In this document: piece after piece, positions 1 through 8,639 of the stretch | Layout: the number at the start of each line of letters is the position of its first letter | Numbering within the stretch: the stretch's first letter is position 1 | Origin: Paralithodes platypus | Taxonomy: Eukaryota; Arthropoda; Malacostraca; Decapoda; Lithodidae | DNA length: 64,000 nucleotides | Assembly (NCBI GenBank): GCA_032716605.1 | Contig: JAVRFV010002327.1 | Location: forward strand, 1 to 64,000 | Direction of reading: 5' to 3' | The notes under the pieces: generated by a model | What the model saw: only the letters and a program-made list of their open reading frames with translations | The model's database searches: none | What the model was told of the DNA's origin: nothing | Made by a program: the position numbers and the translations under genes

Positions 1-189
1 AATAGTCTAAAAAAAACAAGACCCCCCGCCCCCTAACCCTACCCCCCCATGTCATCTGTGTCTCAGTGGTGTACAGTTGGAGAGAACATGAACCGGAGGC
101 CATGTGCTGTGATTCAATGACAGGATTTAATGGAAGGTGTTTTTTTCTGGACCTAAATGGCCATGAAATGTCTGTAAATTGACATCAAT

Positions 190-320
190 ATAACGAGCAG
201 AAAGGTGCTTAAAATAGCCAACTAATGCGGCAAACCTCTTAAAATCTCAAAACTAATGGGGCACAAGTATGAGTGGAGTAATGGGGATTCAGAACACAAG
301 TATCTCCTTAAATTAGAGTG
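190..320 (-). repeat. ATGGGGC-module repeat, fragment
   Basis: Two to three imperfect ~31-base modules that start ATGSGGC and contain CTTAAAAT, followed by a GTATGAG/GAGTGGAG stretch. The same array, better preserved, occurs near 23.2, 23.6, 24.0, 24.5, 24.8, 29.1, 31.1 and 33.4 kb. It reads in the orientation opposite to the copies at 23.6 and 29.1 kb. The preceding 190 bases hold no recognisable feature. Confidence 0.6.
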
Positions 321-470
321 TGAGAGTGAATGGTGAAAACAAGTAAAGAATTATTACAGTAAATGTGTGGTTCTCAGCAAGAGGGTTTGTTTCTTTGTCC
401 TCGACATCTTCATTATCCCAGTAGGGCTGTTGACAAATAGTTTTTTATTATTATTATCTACTCTGTCATT

Positions 471-1470
471 ATGGTGTTAGAAGCACTATCAAGAGATTTT
501 ATGAACAGGACTGCTATGGAAGTATTTTTATGCTGACCAACCTGATATTGATTTGGAGGGTGCTGCATGAGAATATTGTGAAGTGAAGGAAGGGAGTGGA
601 ACCAGGAAGCCTTGAGTTAATGTGGATACAATAAAGGTAATGTGTATTTGAGTAGATGGAGGTACCGTACTGTATTAAGGAGTGGAGACAGGTTATGCAG
701 TGTATGCAAGAAGAGTGTGGGTAGCAACTAATACTGACATTGATTGCAAGTTCCGGTATACCTGTATGACATACGGTACCGTGGGAAACACCAAGGTGAC
801 CTTAGATGATGATGATGATCAGCGCTGGGGGTGGTGCAGAGACTACCTTGGATGAAAGAGTCAGAAGTGGGTGGAAGAAGTTTAAAAAGTTCTTCTTCTA
901 CCACTATTGACAATAGAAGGTCTCTCCCTACGTACTAAATAGTGTTTTGGAGCATAATGAAGTGCGTTGTCACAGTGAGAGAGGAACTAAGAAAACAGAG
1001 TTGAGAGTGTGACTTGATATAAAATGTATCAATGAAGTACTGTAGTAGTAGTAGTAGCCGTTCTTTATGCTGCCTGACAGAGCAGCCCCGAGCTCCTAAG
1101 GAAGGCCATGGCCATGGTCGAAACCGGGTTTTCCCACAAAGTTCTCAAGGAGTGTGTTTTGTGTTGTTGGCGTAAGTGGTTGACTGGTTGTGTGGTATGC
1201 AGTGTGCTATGAAGTACTGTACTGTAATGCATACTGGCAGACTGTGGTTGTTTGGGCTATGTGGAGAGAATGGATGATATTAACTGGATGAAGCACATAA
1301 TAAGTATGAAAATAGTTGATAAACAACAGTTAGTTGATTGAGGAAGACCTGGGTCGAGGTCCTGTGAGAGGATCTCAAGGTTCGGGGACTTGAGAGGGAC
1401 AATGCAGGGCATTGTGCAGCATGGAAAGAAGTCATTAGGTGACCAAGGCATACCTGTACAAAACATACAG
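471..1470 (+). pseudogene. LINE-D fragment 1: decayed reverse transcriptase to C-terminus
   Basis: Relic of a non-LTR retrotransposon ORF2. In order: an RT piece (VLEALSRDF near 471-500; unit 2 keeps a YADN version of the YADD site), a cysteine motif CSVCKKSVGSN (~697-729), a linker ending SGWKKFK (~812-880), and a C-terminal piece GYVERMDDINWMKH (~1,258-1,300). Frames are broken by stops and small indels. A LINE-B insertion interrupts it at 1,045-1,208. The same domain order is commonly seen in LINEs whose ORF2 continues into LLYGSETW and GRPRKTW motifs. In unit 1 the RT piece has additional insertions that unit 2 lacks. Not functional. Confidence 0.7.
1045..1208 (-). mobile_element. LINE-B 3' fragment with target-site duplication
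   Basis: A 5'-truncated LINE tail. On the minus strand it matches the C-terminus and 3' end of the LINE-B copy at 8.1 kb (frame ending ...LLCQAA). Its tail is a CTA trinucleotide run (GTAGTAGTAGTAG on the plus strand). It is flanked by a 13-base direct repeat ATGAAGTACTGTA at 1,032-1,044 and 1,209-1,221, the expected target-site duplication. It lies inside the LINE-D relic and is therefore younger. Confidence 0.75.
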
Positions 1471-1627
1471 TAGCTTTTCTATCGATACTAATACTGATAA
1501 TTGATCTAAACACTATATGAGGAGGAGCACTTCATAAACAAGGTTTTGCTTAAAGTTTCATCCAAATACCTTTCTTTCTTGTGTGCGACATGAGCTTATA
1601 CAGAGATCCTAAGCGCAAGAAGGTATA

Positions 1628-3125
1628 CTGTACATACCCAAAAGGAAAGTGTGGCTGCTGAAGAACAAGGAAGTTAGGGATAGGTTTCATAGTGAACTGG
1701 AGGAAATAAATAGAAATAAGGAAGCTAGGCCTAATGATGTAAATAGTCAATGGAACTTTCTTAAGCATAGCCTTATCGCTGCCACTGACAAGGTCTGTGG
1801 GAAAACAAAGGGTCACCCCAGGAATAAGACCTCCTGGTGGTGGAACAATGAGGTAGAACATGCTGTGAAAGAGAATAGGAGATGCTTCAAAGCATGGAAG
1901 AAAGGAGGCAGCAAGGAGGAATACATACATACATACATAAAATTTTAAGACTGAGTGTTCCACACATCAGTGCAGTTTTAGTCTCTTGTCCTAATGGCGG
2001 CACTCCAGGCAACCCTGTTAAGGGCTGCTTCACTTGTCAAGTTCTTGGATTTGGCTATGAGATGCATGTAAGAAGGGAGTAAGTAACAATTATATCCAGT
2101 GCGTTGTGTTGAATGGTGGGTGCTTTATATATAAAGTGTAGTGGTGTACCGTGTGGAAGGTGGTCTGAGTCTTGTGGTTAAATACTGCCTAGATGGTGTA
2201 ATGGTTACAGTGTTTAAAATCTGTATGTGGTATCCCAGATTCGAATCCCGGTAGGATCACATGCTTTCATTAATTTATTTGGGAGGTGTTTGGTGTGTGG
2301 AGTGAAATAAATATATTAGAATATACCTGTACTGTATAACATGCCGTGGGAACTGCCAACCTGAGCTTGGTGGAAAGAGTCCACATTAGGAGTGTGTTGA
2401 ATAACTTTGCTGCCTGAGTGACATGATCAGCACTAGGGGTGGTGCAGAGGCTAGCTTGGTTACCAAAGTTAGAAGTGGAAGGAAGAAGCTTACAGAATTG
2501 TTACTGGTGCGGTACCAATATTGACAATGAGAGGTCTCTCACTCCATACTATGAGAAACCTGTATGCTGCCAGGCAGGGTGTCAAACGGAAGCCGAGTCC
2601 ATTATTTTTAGTCATTAATATTGTTTATATGGAGATAGAATTATGGTTTATAGTTCAAAGTATGTCTTTGGAAGTGATAAAATGGCCAAAACATTGCTAT
2701 TTTTTTTATTTTTTATATTCCTTCTCAGATTCATTCCATCCTTCACACAAAATTGCTTCGGTTTGACATCCTTCTGCCGGGTGAGAAGTGTGCTTCTTTA
2801 TGGTACGGTAGTGAGACATGGGCAGTTAAAGAGAATGATAGCCAAAGACGTGAGTGTACTGAAATGAACATGGTGAAATGTAGGCTAAGTGTAATGTCGC
2901 AGTGAGTGGGACCAACAAGTGCAGAGTTTAGAGAGTGAATTGGTACAGTGTGTCGATGAGGTGATATATATTGGTAGACTGCTATGAACAATTGAAGATG
3001 ATTGGATGAAGCACGTTAGAAGTAAGGGAGTGATCGATAGGACGACATTTGGTAGACCAAGGAAAACCTGGGATGAGGTCCTGAGAATGGATTTCAAGGT
3101 TAGGGGATTTGACAAGGACATGCAG
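1628..3125 (+). pseudogene. LINE-D fragment 2: linker, RT remnants and C-terminus
   Basis: Second decayed copy of LINE-D. The endonuclease-RT linker is open from about 1,628 to 1,948 (PKRKVWLLKNKEVRDRF, then TSWWWNNEVEHAVKENRR), ending in a CATA microsatellite. The RT core is missing. The GGAEASL/KVRSGRKK region is near 2,440-2,500. A piece reading YGSETWAVKENDSQRRECTE is near 2,803-2,862, and the C-terminal TFGRPRKTWDEVLRMDFKVR is near 3,049-3,108. The parts lie in different frames with stops between them. The tRNA-like sequence at 2,186 lies within it. Its 3' end abuts the TTAA MITE at 3,128. Confidence 0.75.
2186..2258 (+). tRNA. tRNA-like sequence, decayed (pseudogene or SINE head)
   Basis: A 73-base stretch has an A-box-like TGGTGTAATGG and a B-box-like GATTCGAATCC at tRNA spacing. 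The T arm would be CCAGA/CCCGG around TTCGAAT, with two mispairs of the kind left by G-to-A changes. The anticodon stem can form as TACAG/CTGTA but with an oversized loop, and the acceptor stem pairs for only about four bases. I read it as a tRNA pseudogene or SINE remnant, not a working tRNA. The second copy is identical. Confidence 0.4.
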
Positions 3126-3131
3126 CATTAA

Positions 3132-3358
3132 CCCTCTCACGACCATAGGATGCAGAGGTTGCCAGATTAGCAATAAGAAATAGATTACTCTCACTGTTAT
3201 AATTACCTCTCCAAAATTAGTTTTCTGCCCACAGCTAACTTAAAGACAACTGCAGAGGTTGAAGTAAACAAACTAAAGGTTTATAGATACCCTTGACGGT
3301 AACAAAGGCTTTAAAGTATCCCTAATAGGCTCAAAAATTGCGTCAGGATGTGAGAGGG
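3132..3358. mobile_element. TTAA-flanked MITE, family 2
   Basis: A 227-base element with inverted ends CCCTCTCAC...GTGAGAGGG, both bordered by TTAA (3,128-3,131 and 3,359-3,362). TTAA duplication followed by CCC is the signature of piggyBac-superfamily insertions. There is no coding capacity. Internal sequence differs from the TTAA elements at 23.4 and 29.0 kb, so this is a separate family. Confidence 0.65.
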
Positions 3359-3490
3359 TTAAGATTGGCCACCAGGTAAAACATGGATCAGCCTTTCAAC
3401 CGATATCAATATACTGATCCCTCTTAATTACTAATGTGATACATTAACTCTACCAAGGAATGGGGTGAATTGGGACATTTTATGGGATGG

Positions 3491-3683
3491 ATGTAGTTAC
3501 CGGGTGTACCACTACCGACATACAACATAAATCTATAAACACTTATAAATCTATAATACTAGGTTAGGTTGTTTGGTAGGGTAATGTATTTTTTGTATCC
3601 AAAGGCAGTCAAAAAAGACGGGAACATGATGGTAAGCGTCCGCGTAGTATAAACAAGACGGGCGGTACACCCGGTAACTACAT
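3491..3683. mobile_element. MITE with perfect 20-bp terminal inverted repeats
   Basis: ATGTAGTTACCGGGTGTACC at 3,491-3,510 is exactly complementary to 3,664-3,683. The interior carries a GTCAAAAAAGACGGGAACAT segment also found in the MITE-like repeats at 5.1 and 10.4 kb, so one element may have landed in or captured part of another. No clear target duplication was found. Non-coding. Confidence 0.7.
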
Positions 3684-3689
3684 TCTTGC

Positions 3690-4465
3690 CCATTTTATTG
3701 GTAAAAAAGTATTAATGTTGCATATCTTTCACACAAATAGGCCTAAGTACAAAAGTATTAATGTTGTATATTTGTTCATACAAACAATTGAGGAAATATC
3801 TATTTTTATGTGTTTGTTTATGCCGTTTTATAAATTACGGACCGTTCTTCCCTAGCTATATATTGTTGTCAAACTGATGTCTAACAGATGATTCTACACA
3901 GAGTTATGACTTAAAACACCCCAAAGAAGTCCGAAATCACCCCAGTTTATGGTACAACACAGTACCTTCTTGATGTGGGTAGCCCTCTCCAACATTCTCC
4001 TCATAGGGTGGGCTGCTTGGTTCCCCTGGCTCCTGGTGGTGTGTGATGCATGTACCGGTATGTCCCCATCATCAGCTCCATTATAACTTGATCAGTGCCG
4101 GCCGGGCTCTGTAATTATTAAGCATTTTAGTACAGTACACACAATGTATACTCATAAACCGTCCTCATACAGTGACAGTATACGCAAATAAATTATGTGT
4201 AGAAGTTAAACTTTATAAAAATATATATGGCCCAGTCATAGATTTTCATGAAATCTAAGTTTTGTAACTTGTTGATAGTGTTTAATAATGTGATTAATTT
4301 GCTTTCATTACATTCACATTCACAGTCATTCAAACAGTACGATAACATTCCACAAGCACCCCAAACAGTACGGTATACTGTAAAGTTCTGTACGCAGCAA
4401 TGGGAGGTTAATTGGGCTAGCATCTCTTCTCCGTAACTTCCGTAAACAAAATAGAAATTACAAAT
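3690..4465. other. Intergenic, no gene seen
   Basis: AT-rich DNA with short local direct repeats (AAAGTATTAATGTTG twice near 3,707 and 3,752) and one TACCGGTA palindrome at 4,053. Reading frames on either strand are short and show no family resemblance that I recognise. Confidence 0.5.
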
Positions 4466-4469
4466 TAAT

Positions 4470-4546
4470 TGCCTCGGATATAGCAGAGGCGATTCATTTG
4501 TTGCTGCCCCTTCAAGGACCAAATGCATCTGACAAGAGACAGATAG
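4470..4546 (+). repeat. Short dispersed repeat with GATA tail
   Basis: Resembles 19,333-19,402: a GATTCATTTGTTGCTGCCCC-like core, a CCTTCAAGG arm and a terminal AGATAGATAG tract. Both have the same orientation and overall order, which suggests 3' ends of one SINE-like family. Divergence is high and ends are not defined. Confidence 0.4.
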
Positions 4547-4574
4547 ATAGCATTAGAAATAATGTGAATGTAAT

Positions 4575-4812
4575 AATATTAATAATAATAATCGTCTGGT
4601 TACTTATATAGCGCCCGTACTCCTCCTTTGAGGATTCACAAGCGCTTGGCTTCTTTAGTCTACCAGAGACCATTACCCATCCCCCTTGCTCATGGGGAGA
4701 TGGTAGCCGCCGGCTATATCCCAGAAAAACTTTTCAATCTGAGTGGGCATTGAACGCGAGACCTACAAGATGTGAATCAGGCATGCTATCAACTGAGCCA
4801 GCCGGACGGCTA
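4575..4812 (-). mobile_element. tRNA-derived SINE, minus strand
   Basis: Read on the minus strand, the element starts near 4,812 with a tRNA-like head: A-box-like TGGCTCAGTTGATAGC and B-box-like GCGTTCAATGCCC. A body follows that contains AGCGCTTGTGAATCC and GGGCGCTATATAAG, and it ends in an AATAATAAT-type tail near 4,575. The GCGC...AGCGCTT pair resembles a 3' domain shared by several invertebrate SINEs; that resemblance is from memory. Non-coding. Confidence 0.6.
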
Positions 4813-5131
4813 AATGTAGGCCAACCTAGTGTCACAAAAAATGTTCATAGCCTAGACCTAGTAGACCTAACAGTTACACTGTTAGGCCTTATCTATATAC
4901 CGGTATCTATATATTACTGTACCGGTACCAGATGCCTTGATTCCCAAGGGGCGTGGTCAAGAATGAGCAACCTCCATCGAGGCAATTTGTTTAATTATCT
5001 GGCTTAATTGTGTCCAGGGAGGGAGGGTCGCAAGCCTAACTGGCAAGTACCCATTCGGGATTCAATCGGGAAGGATGTAGCATCCGGGCGTACGGTCGTC
5101 ATGTTTAGAAAGGTTGTACCCTTGTGCGCTT

Positions 5132-5342
5132 GCGGTTACGTTTCCGTCTATTTTGACTGCTTTTTTTATTCTGTAATTTGCCCCCTGCGGGCAAATTATA
5201 TGATGATGACAATAAGTCATGGGGGGTGAGGGGGAGAAAAGCCTCCTTCAACCTATTATTGTATCCCACCGTTCCCACGGCACTGCCGGCAGTGCCGGCA
5301 CTCACCGTCACCGGCAGTCAAAATAGATGTGAACGTAATCGC
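5132..5342. mobile_element. MITE-like element with ~29-bp inverted ends
   Basis: The ends (5,132-5,160 and 5,314-5,342) are complementary at 25 of 29 positions around a shared TCTATTTTGACTGC core. The interior contains GATGATGACAATAAGTCATGG, a G-rich stretch and CCTATTATTGTATCC, all repeated in the element cluster at 10.4-10.65 kb. Also inside are two adjacent copies of TGCCGGCAGTGCCGGCA-type inverted sequence. Non-coding. Confidence 0.65.
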
Positions 5343-6200
5343 GAGCCTGTGATCTAGTACTGTAGTGTAAGAAGGCGGGCGATACGCTCGAATATTACTC
5401 CCTTGCCGCCTATACTATTAGGACCATTAGCCTATGCTTTAATAATAGGCTAATAATATTAACAGGAAAATATTAAGGAAACCACCCACCAATTATTTTC
5501 ATAATTTTTTTTAGTTTTAGTTTATTTGCATCAATATAGCCTATAGTGATTGACATTAGGATAAATTTACAGTTATACTACCCCTATTTTGTCACTATTC
5601 TGTTGGTACTAATGGGTTAATACCGTTAATATTATTAGTAGTAGACTTAGTATGGTTTGATGATGCGCGGAAATGTATATTTGACTTGAAATAGATACAT
5701 TGAAGTACGGTATTACAAACCTTCGCGAACCCATAAACAGGGAACGTGAGCACTGAGCTGGGTTTAGACCGTCGCGCACCCAAAAACAGGGAACGTGAGC
5801 TGGGTTTAGACCGGTAGCGAGACAGGTTAGTTTTCGGTTAGGTTAGGTTACGGTTAGGTTAGGCTAATGTTAAAAATACTAAAATGAGACGGTCCTCAGT
5901 ATTAAACAACACTGTATATCAAATAAAAAATAAAAAGCAACAACAAATTACCTGAAAAACTCGTAGGCTATCTGGTTGCAGTGTGGACCGTGGTTGGTGA
6001 TAAATTTTTATCAAAATAAGTTTTTTTCCAGTTTCCGCATCCACTGAACCATCCAAAAACACGCTAAAAGGTGTGTTTTGAAGGGGGGAGGTGGTGAGGG
6101 GTAGTGGGGGAGGGGTAGTATAACTGTAGATTTACCGACATTAGTTTCAACCTCCGCAAAAGTAGTTGGTAATTTTTTTTAAAAGACGCGCAGGCGGCGC
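5343..6200. other. Intergenic with a 41-48-bp tandem duplication
   Basis: No gene seen. Bases 5,724-5,771 and 5,773-5,813 are two copies of a segment containing AACAGGGAACGTGAGC and CTGGGTTTAGACCG; the first has a 7-base insert. A short run of GGTTA units (5,835-5,863) resembles the arthropod telomere motif but is far too short to be a telomere. Confidence 0.6.
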
Positions 6201-6324
6201 AGCGTTATTAGCCTAGACCTAGGCTATACATAATTTATTAGGGAAAGTGAAGCTCTATGGAATCCTTATAATATAGGCCTAGGCCTACTCACATAGATTC
6301 CACTGTGGGAGAATAGTTTTGATA
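6201..6324. repeat. Left arm of inverted repeat carrying two palindromic inserts
   Basis: Pairs with the reverse complement of 7,847-7,936 (shared AGGGAAAGTGAAGCTC and ATGGAATCCTTATAATATA). Relative to the right arm this arm has two extra segments: 16 bases at 6,211-6,226 (GCCTAGACCTAGGCTA) and 12 bases at 6,276-6,287 (GGCCTAGGCCTA). Each sits after TA and ends in TA. See findings. Confidence 0.8.
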
Positions 6325-6522
6325 GTTAACTAGGCCTATAGGCCTAGTTTTGATGTAAATATCCTACTACAGCAACTACGAATCTTGTTTCCGAGACTTA
6401 GGCCTAGTATAGGCCTAGGCTATTAACCTAACCAAACAACCTAACCTAACCTACCCAGCTACCCTAGACCCAGTACGTGGGATACAACACTAGCCCTTGC
6501 ATGCCAGCTACTGTGGGTTTAT

Positions 6523-7623
6523 GTTGTTGTTGATGTGTTGGAGGGAAGGTAGCAACTGAACGTCACTAATAAACCCTAGCGAGGACAGTTTTGTCAGGAC
6601 TGCCTTTAGAGTCGTGGAATTCTCCCCGACTTTTTAAGGAAATTAATTGTGCATTGTAACACTCTCTGCCTTTTCTCTGGGGTCACGTCTATTGCTCCTA
6701 GTAGTACGGGGATGGTTATGTTATTAATATTCATCCTGTTTAAGGTGTCTTTAAGGATTGTTCTCATTGAGTGAAATCTTGGGCAATGCAGAAGAAAATG
6801 AGTGATGGTGTCTTCGGTGTTTCTGCACCAAGGGCAGTGTGGATCCGGGGCCAATTTCAATCTGTGTAGATGTTTGTTCAAACCGGAATGACCGATTCTG
6901 AGGCGCGTAATTACGACGTCGATGTTCCTAGTTTGGGATCGTGTCCATGGATGGGGTGATGAGTCGGTTCTGAAGAGGCCTAAGTGCTTTTCAGGGAGGA
7001 GGTTTGAAAGCTCTGTGTCCCATTCTTGTCTTGCCCTTGTTCTGCTCACTGATGATAGTGTGTGGATGTCATGGGGTAGAGGCTCGATGGAGGTTAGCTG
7101 GTGTCCTAGTTTGGCTGCCTCGTCTGCGATTGCGTTACCCTTAATGCCAACATGTGAGGGGATCCATTGTAGTTTGATATTTCTGGGCGAGTTAAGTGTC
7201 GTGATGAGGATATGTTGTATGGTGTGGACTATGTTTCTATGCGATTCGGGATTGGGCGAGAGGAGTAGATGGAGTGAAGATTGGGAATCTGTGTATATTA
7301 CTATATTCTGTAGTGGGAGATGTAATTGGCAAAACTGGAGTGCTTTTTGGATTGCAAAAAGTTCTGAGGTGATGTTAGAGTGGGTGGCAGCGAGTTTCCA
7401 TGACTGGCAGATGCTTATCTCTTCATAATAGACGGCTGCTGCAGCTGATGGGGGGGATGGGATGTATGAGCCGTCTGTAAAGATTGGGGAGTGGTTTGTG
7501 AATTTAGTGTGGTGTAGTTCGTTGAATAGGTGTTTGGCTTTGGCTGAGTCCTGTGATTTTTTGAAGGACGGATGTAGAGTTGTGAAGATCATGTTGGTTA
7601 GGGTTATCCACGGGGGGACTGGT
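6523..7623 (-). mobile_element. LINE-A, 5'-truncated non-LTR retrotransposon (RNase H part)
   Basis: A LINE on the minus strand with an open frame 7,592-6,606 (328 codons). It carries an RNase H domain with the acidic set D40 (FTDGSY), E77 (TSELFAI), D102 (YTDSQSS) and D157 (AIADEAAK), then a C-terminal zinc motif C253-x2-C256...H265...C270. Non-LTR elements with a trailing RNase H belong to the I/R1/LOA-type group; the exact clade cannot be fixed here. The 3' end is a CAA-type tail (GTTGTTGTTG at 6,523). A 14-base target duplication TACTGTGGGTTTAT lies at 6,509-6,522 and 7,624-7,637. The endonuclease and RT are missing, so it is a dead-on-arrival copy. It landed between the two arms of the 6.2/7.9-kb inverted repeat. 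Confidence 0.85.
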
Positions 7624-7846
7624 TACTGTGGGTTTATATATTAGACATAGGCCTACAGTAACATCTTTGTAGAACATAACACATTACCGTAGCGAGTGTA
7701 CTCCATTCCGAACACTTTTTGTAAACATTGAACACGTCCCGGCGTCCGTAGCAGAGCTCTCAAGATTGCGGGACTGAGTTTGTTTACGCGCAGGACTATT
7801 TACGTATTTAGGCCTATATCGACAAAATCGAGTTACAAAACTTATC

Positions 7847-7936
7847 AAAACTATTCTACCACAACAGAATCTATGTGAGTATATTATAAGGATTCCATTG
7901 AGCTTCACTTTCCCTAATACATTCTGTATAATAACG
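7847..7936. repeat. Right arm of inverted repeat (lacks palindromic inserts)
   Basis: The reverse complement matches 6,201-6,324 with about ten substitutions and no AGGCCT-type inserts: GTTATTATACA and AATATACTCACATAG are continuous here. This supplies the empty-site state for the two insertions in the left arm. Confidence 0.8.
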
Positions 7937-8074
7937 CTTCGTTTACCTCCTTGCACATAATCTTCCAGTTTGTACTGAATTTGAATTGCCCGCCAGAAAC
8001 ATTCAACAAAACACATTATTGGGACTTTATATAAACATCGATATTAGAGCTTTAAATCTACATAATTCAGTTGT

Positions 8075-8508
8075 TGTTGTTGTTGTTGTTCCCTAAGCTG
8101 CCTGGCCGAACAGCCCCGAGTCCCTGAGAAAGGCCATGGCCACGATCGGGCTTTCCCACAGAGCTCTCATTGAGTGTAGATTGTGTTGTTGGCGTAAGTG
8201 GTTGTGTGAAATGCAGTCTTCTATGATGTGTTTAATGGTATGGGGTGCTGTGTTACATCCCGGGCAGGCGTCGACAACGGAGTCATCCAGTCTCTTCTGA
8301 TAGCTCAGGAGAGCTGGATGGTGTCCGCATCTCAGCCTGGCCAGGTGGACTCTGTCCTCGCGAGGAAGGGAGGATTCGGAAGGATGGATTTCGGGAGGTC
8401 GTGCATGCAGCTGTGTGTTGTCTGTGAGTGAGTGGATGGATCGGTGAGAGATATGAGTATGGATGTGCTTCTGGAAGTTGGTTCGGGGTGGGCAGGGAGG
8501 GAGAGAGG
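8075..8508 (-). mobile_element. LINE-B, 5'-truncated LINE C-terminus
   Basis: The minus-strand frame 8,512-8,093 ends in ...GLFGQAA and contains a cysteine/histidine cluster (ACPGCNTAPHTIKHIIEDC), typical of the end of LINE ORF2 proteins. The 3' tail is a (CAA)n run (GTTGTTGTTGTTGTT on the plus strand). Direct repeats ACATAATTCAGTTGT lie at 8,060-8,074 and 8,509-8,523; the last few bases may overlap the tail. Related fragments are at 1.05 and 30.65 kb. No RT remains. Confidence 0.8.
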
Positions 8509-8639
8509 ACATAATTCAGTTTGTATAGATTGTTGATTCAAATAGGACATATATTATAGTTCAAAATTAATTTTACTATGTAAATAAATACTTTAAATTA
8601 TTAGTTACTATAGTTGAGATTATTAGCCAAACCGTAAAC

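Noticed and set aside
1550..1963. A 137-codon minus-strand frame
   Set aside because: Opposite the LINE-D linker, which has the recognisable WWWNNEV motif; hydrophobic composition is a by-product of the complementary strand.
5835..6453. GGTTA/TTAGG-like runs considered as telomeric DNA
   Set aside because: Only four to six irregular units in each of two short runs (5,835-5,863 and ~6,424-6,453) in opposite orientation; interstitial noise at best, though compatible with an arthropod.
6922..7428. A 168-codon plus-strand frame
   Set aside because: Antisense shadow of the LINE-A RNase H frame, which has all four acidic residues.
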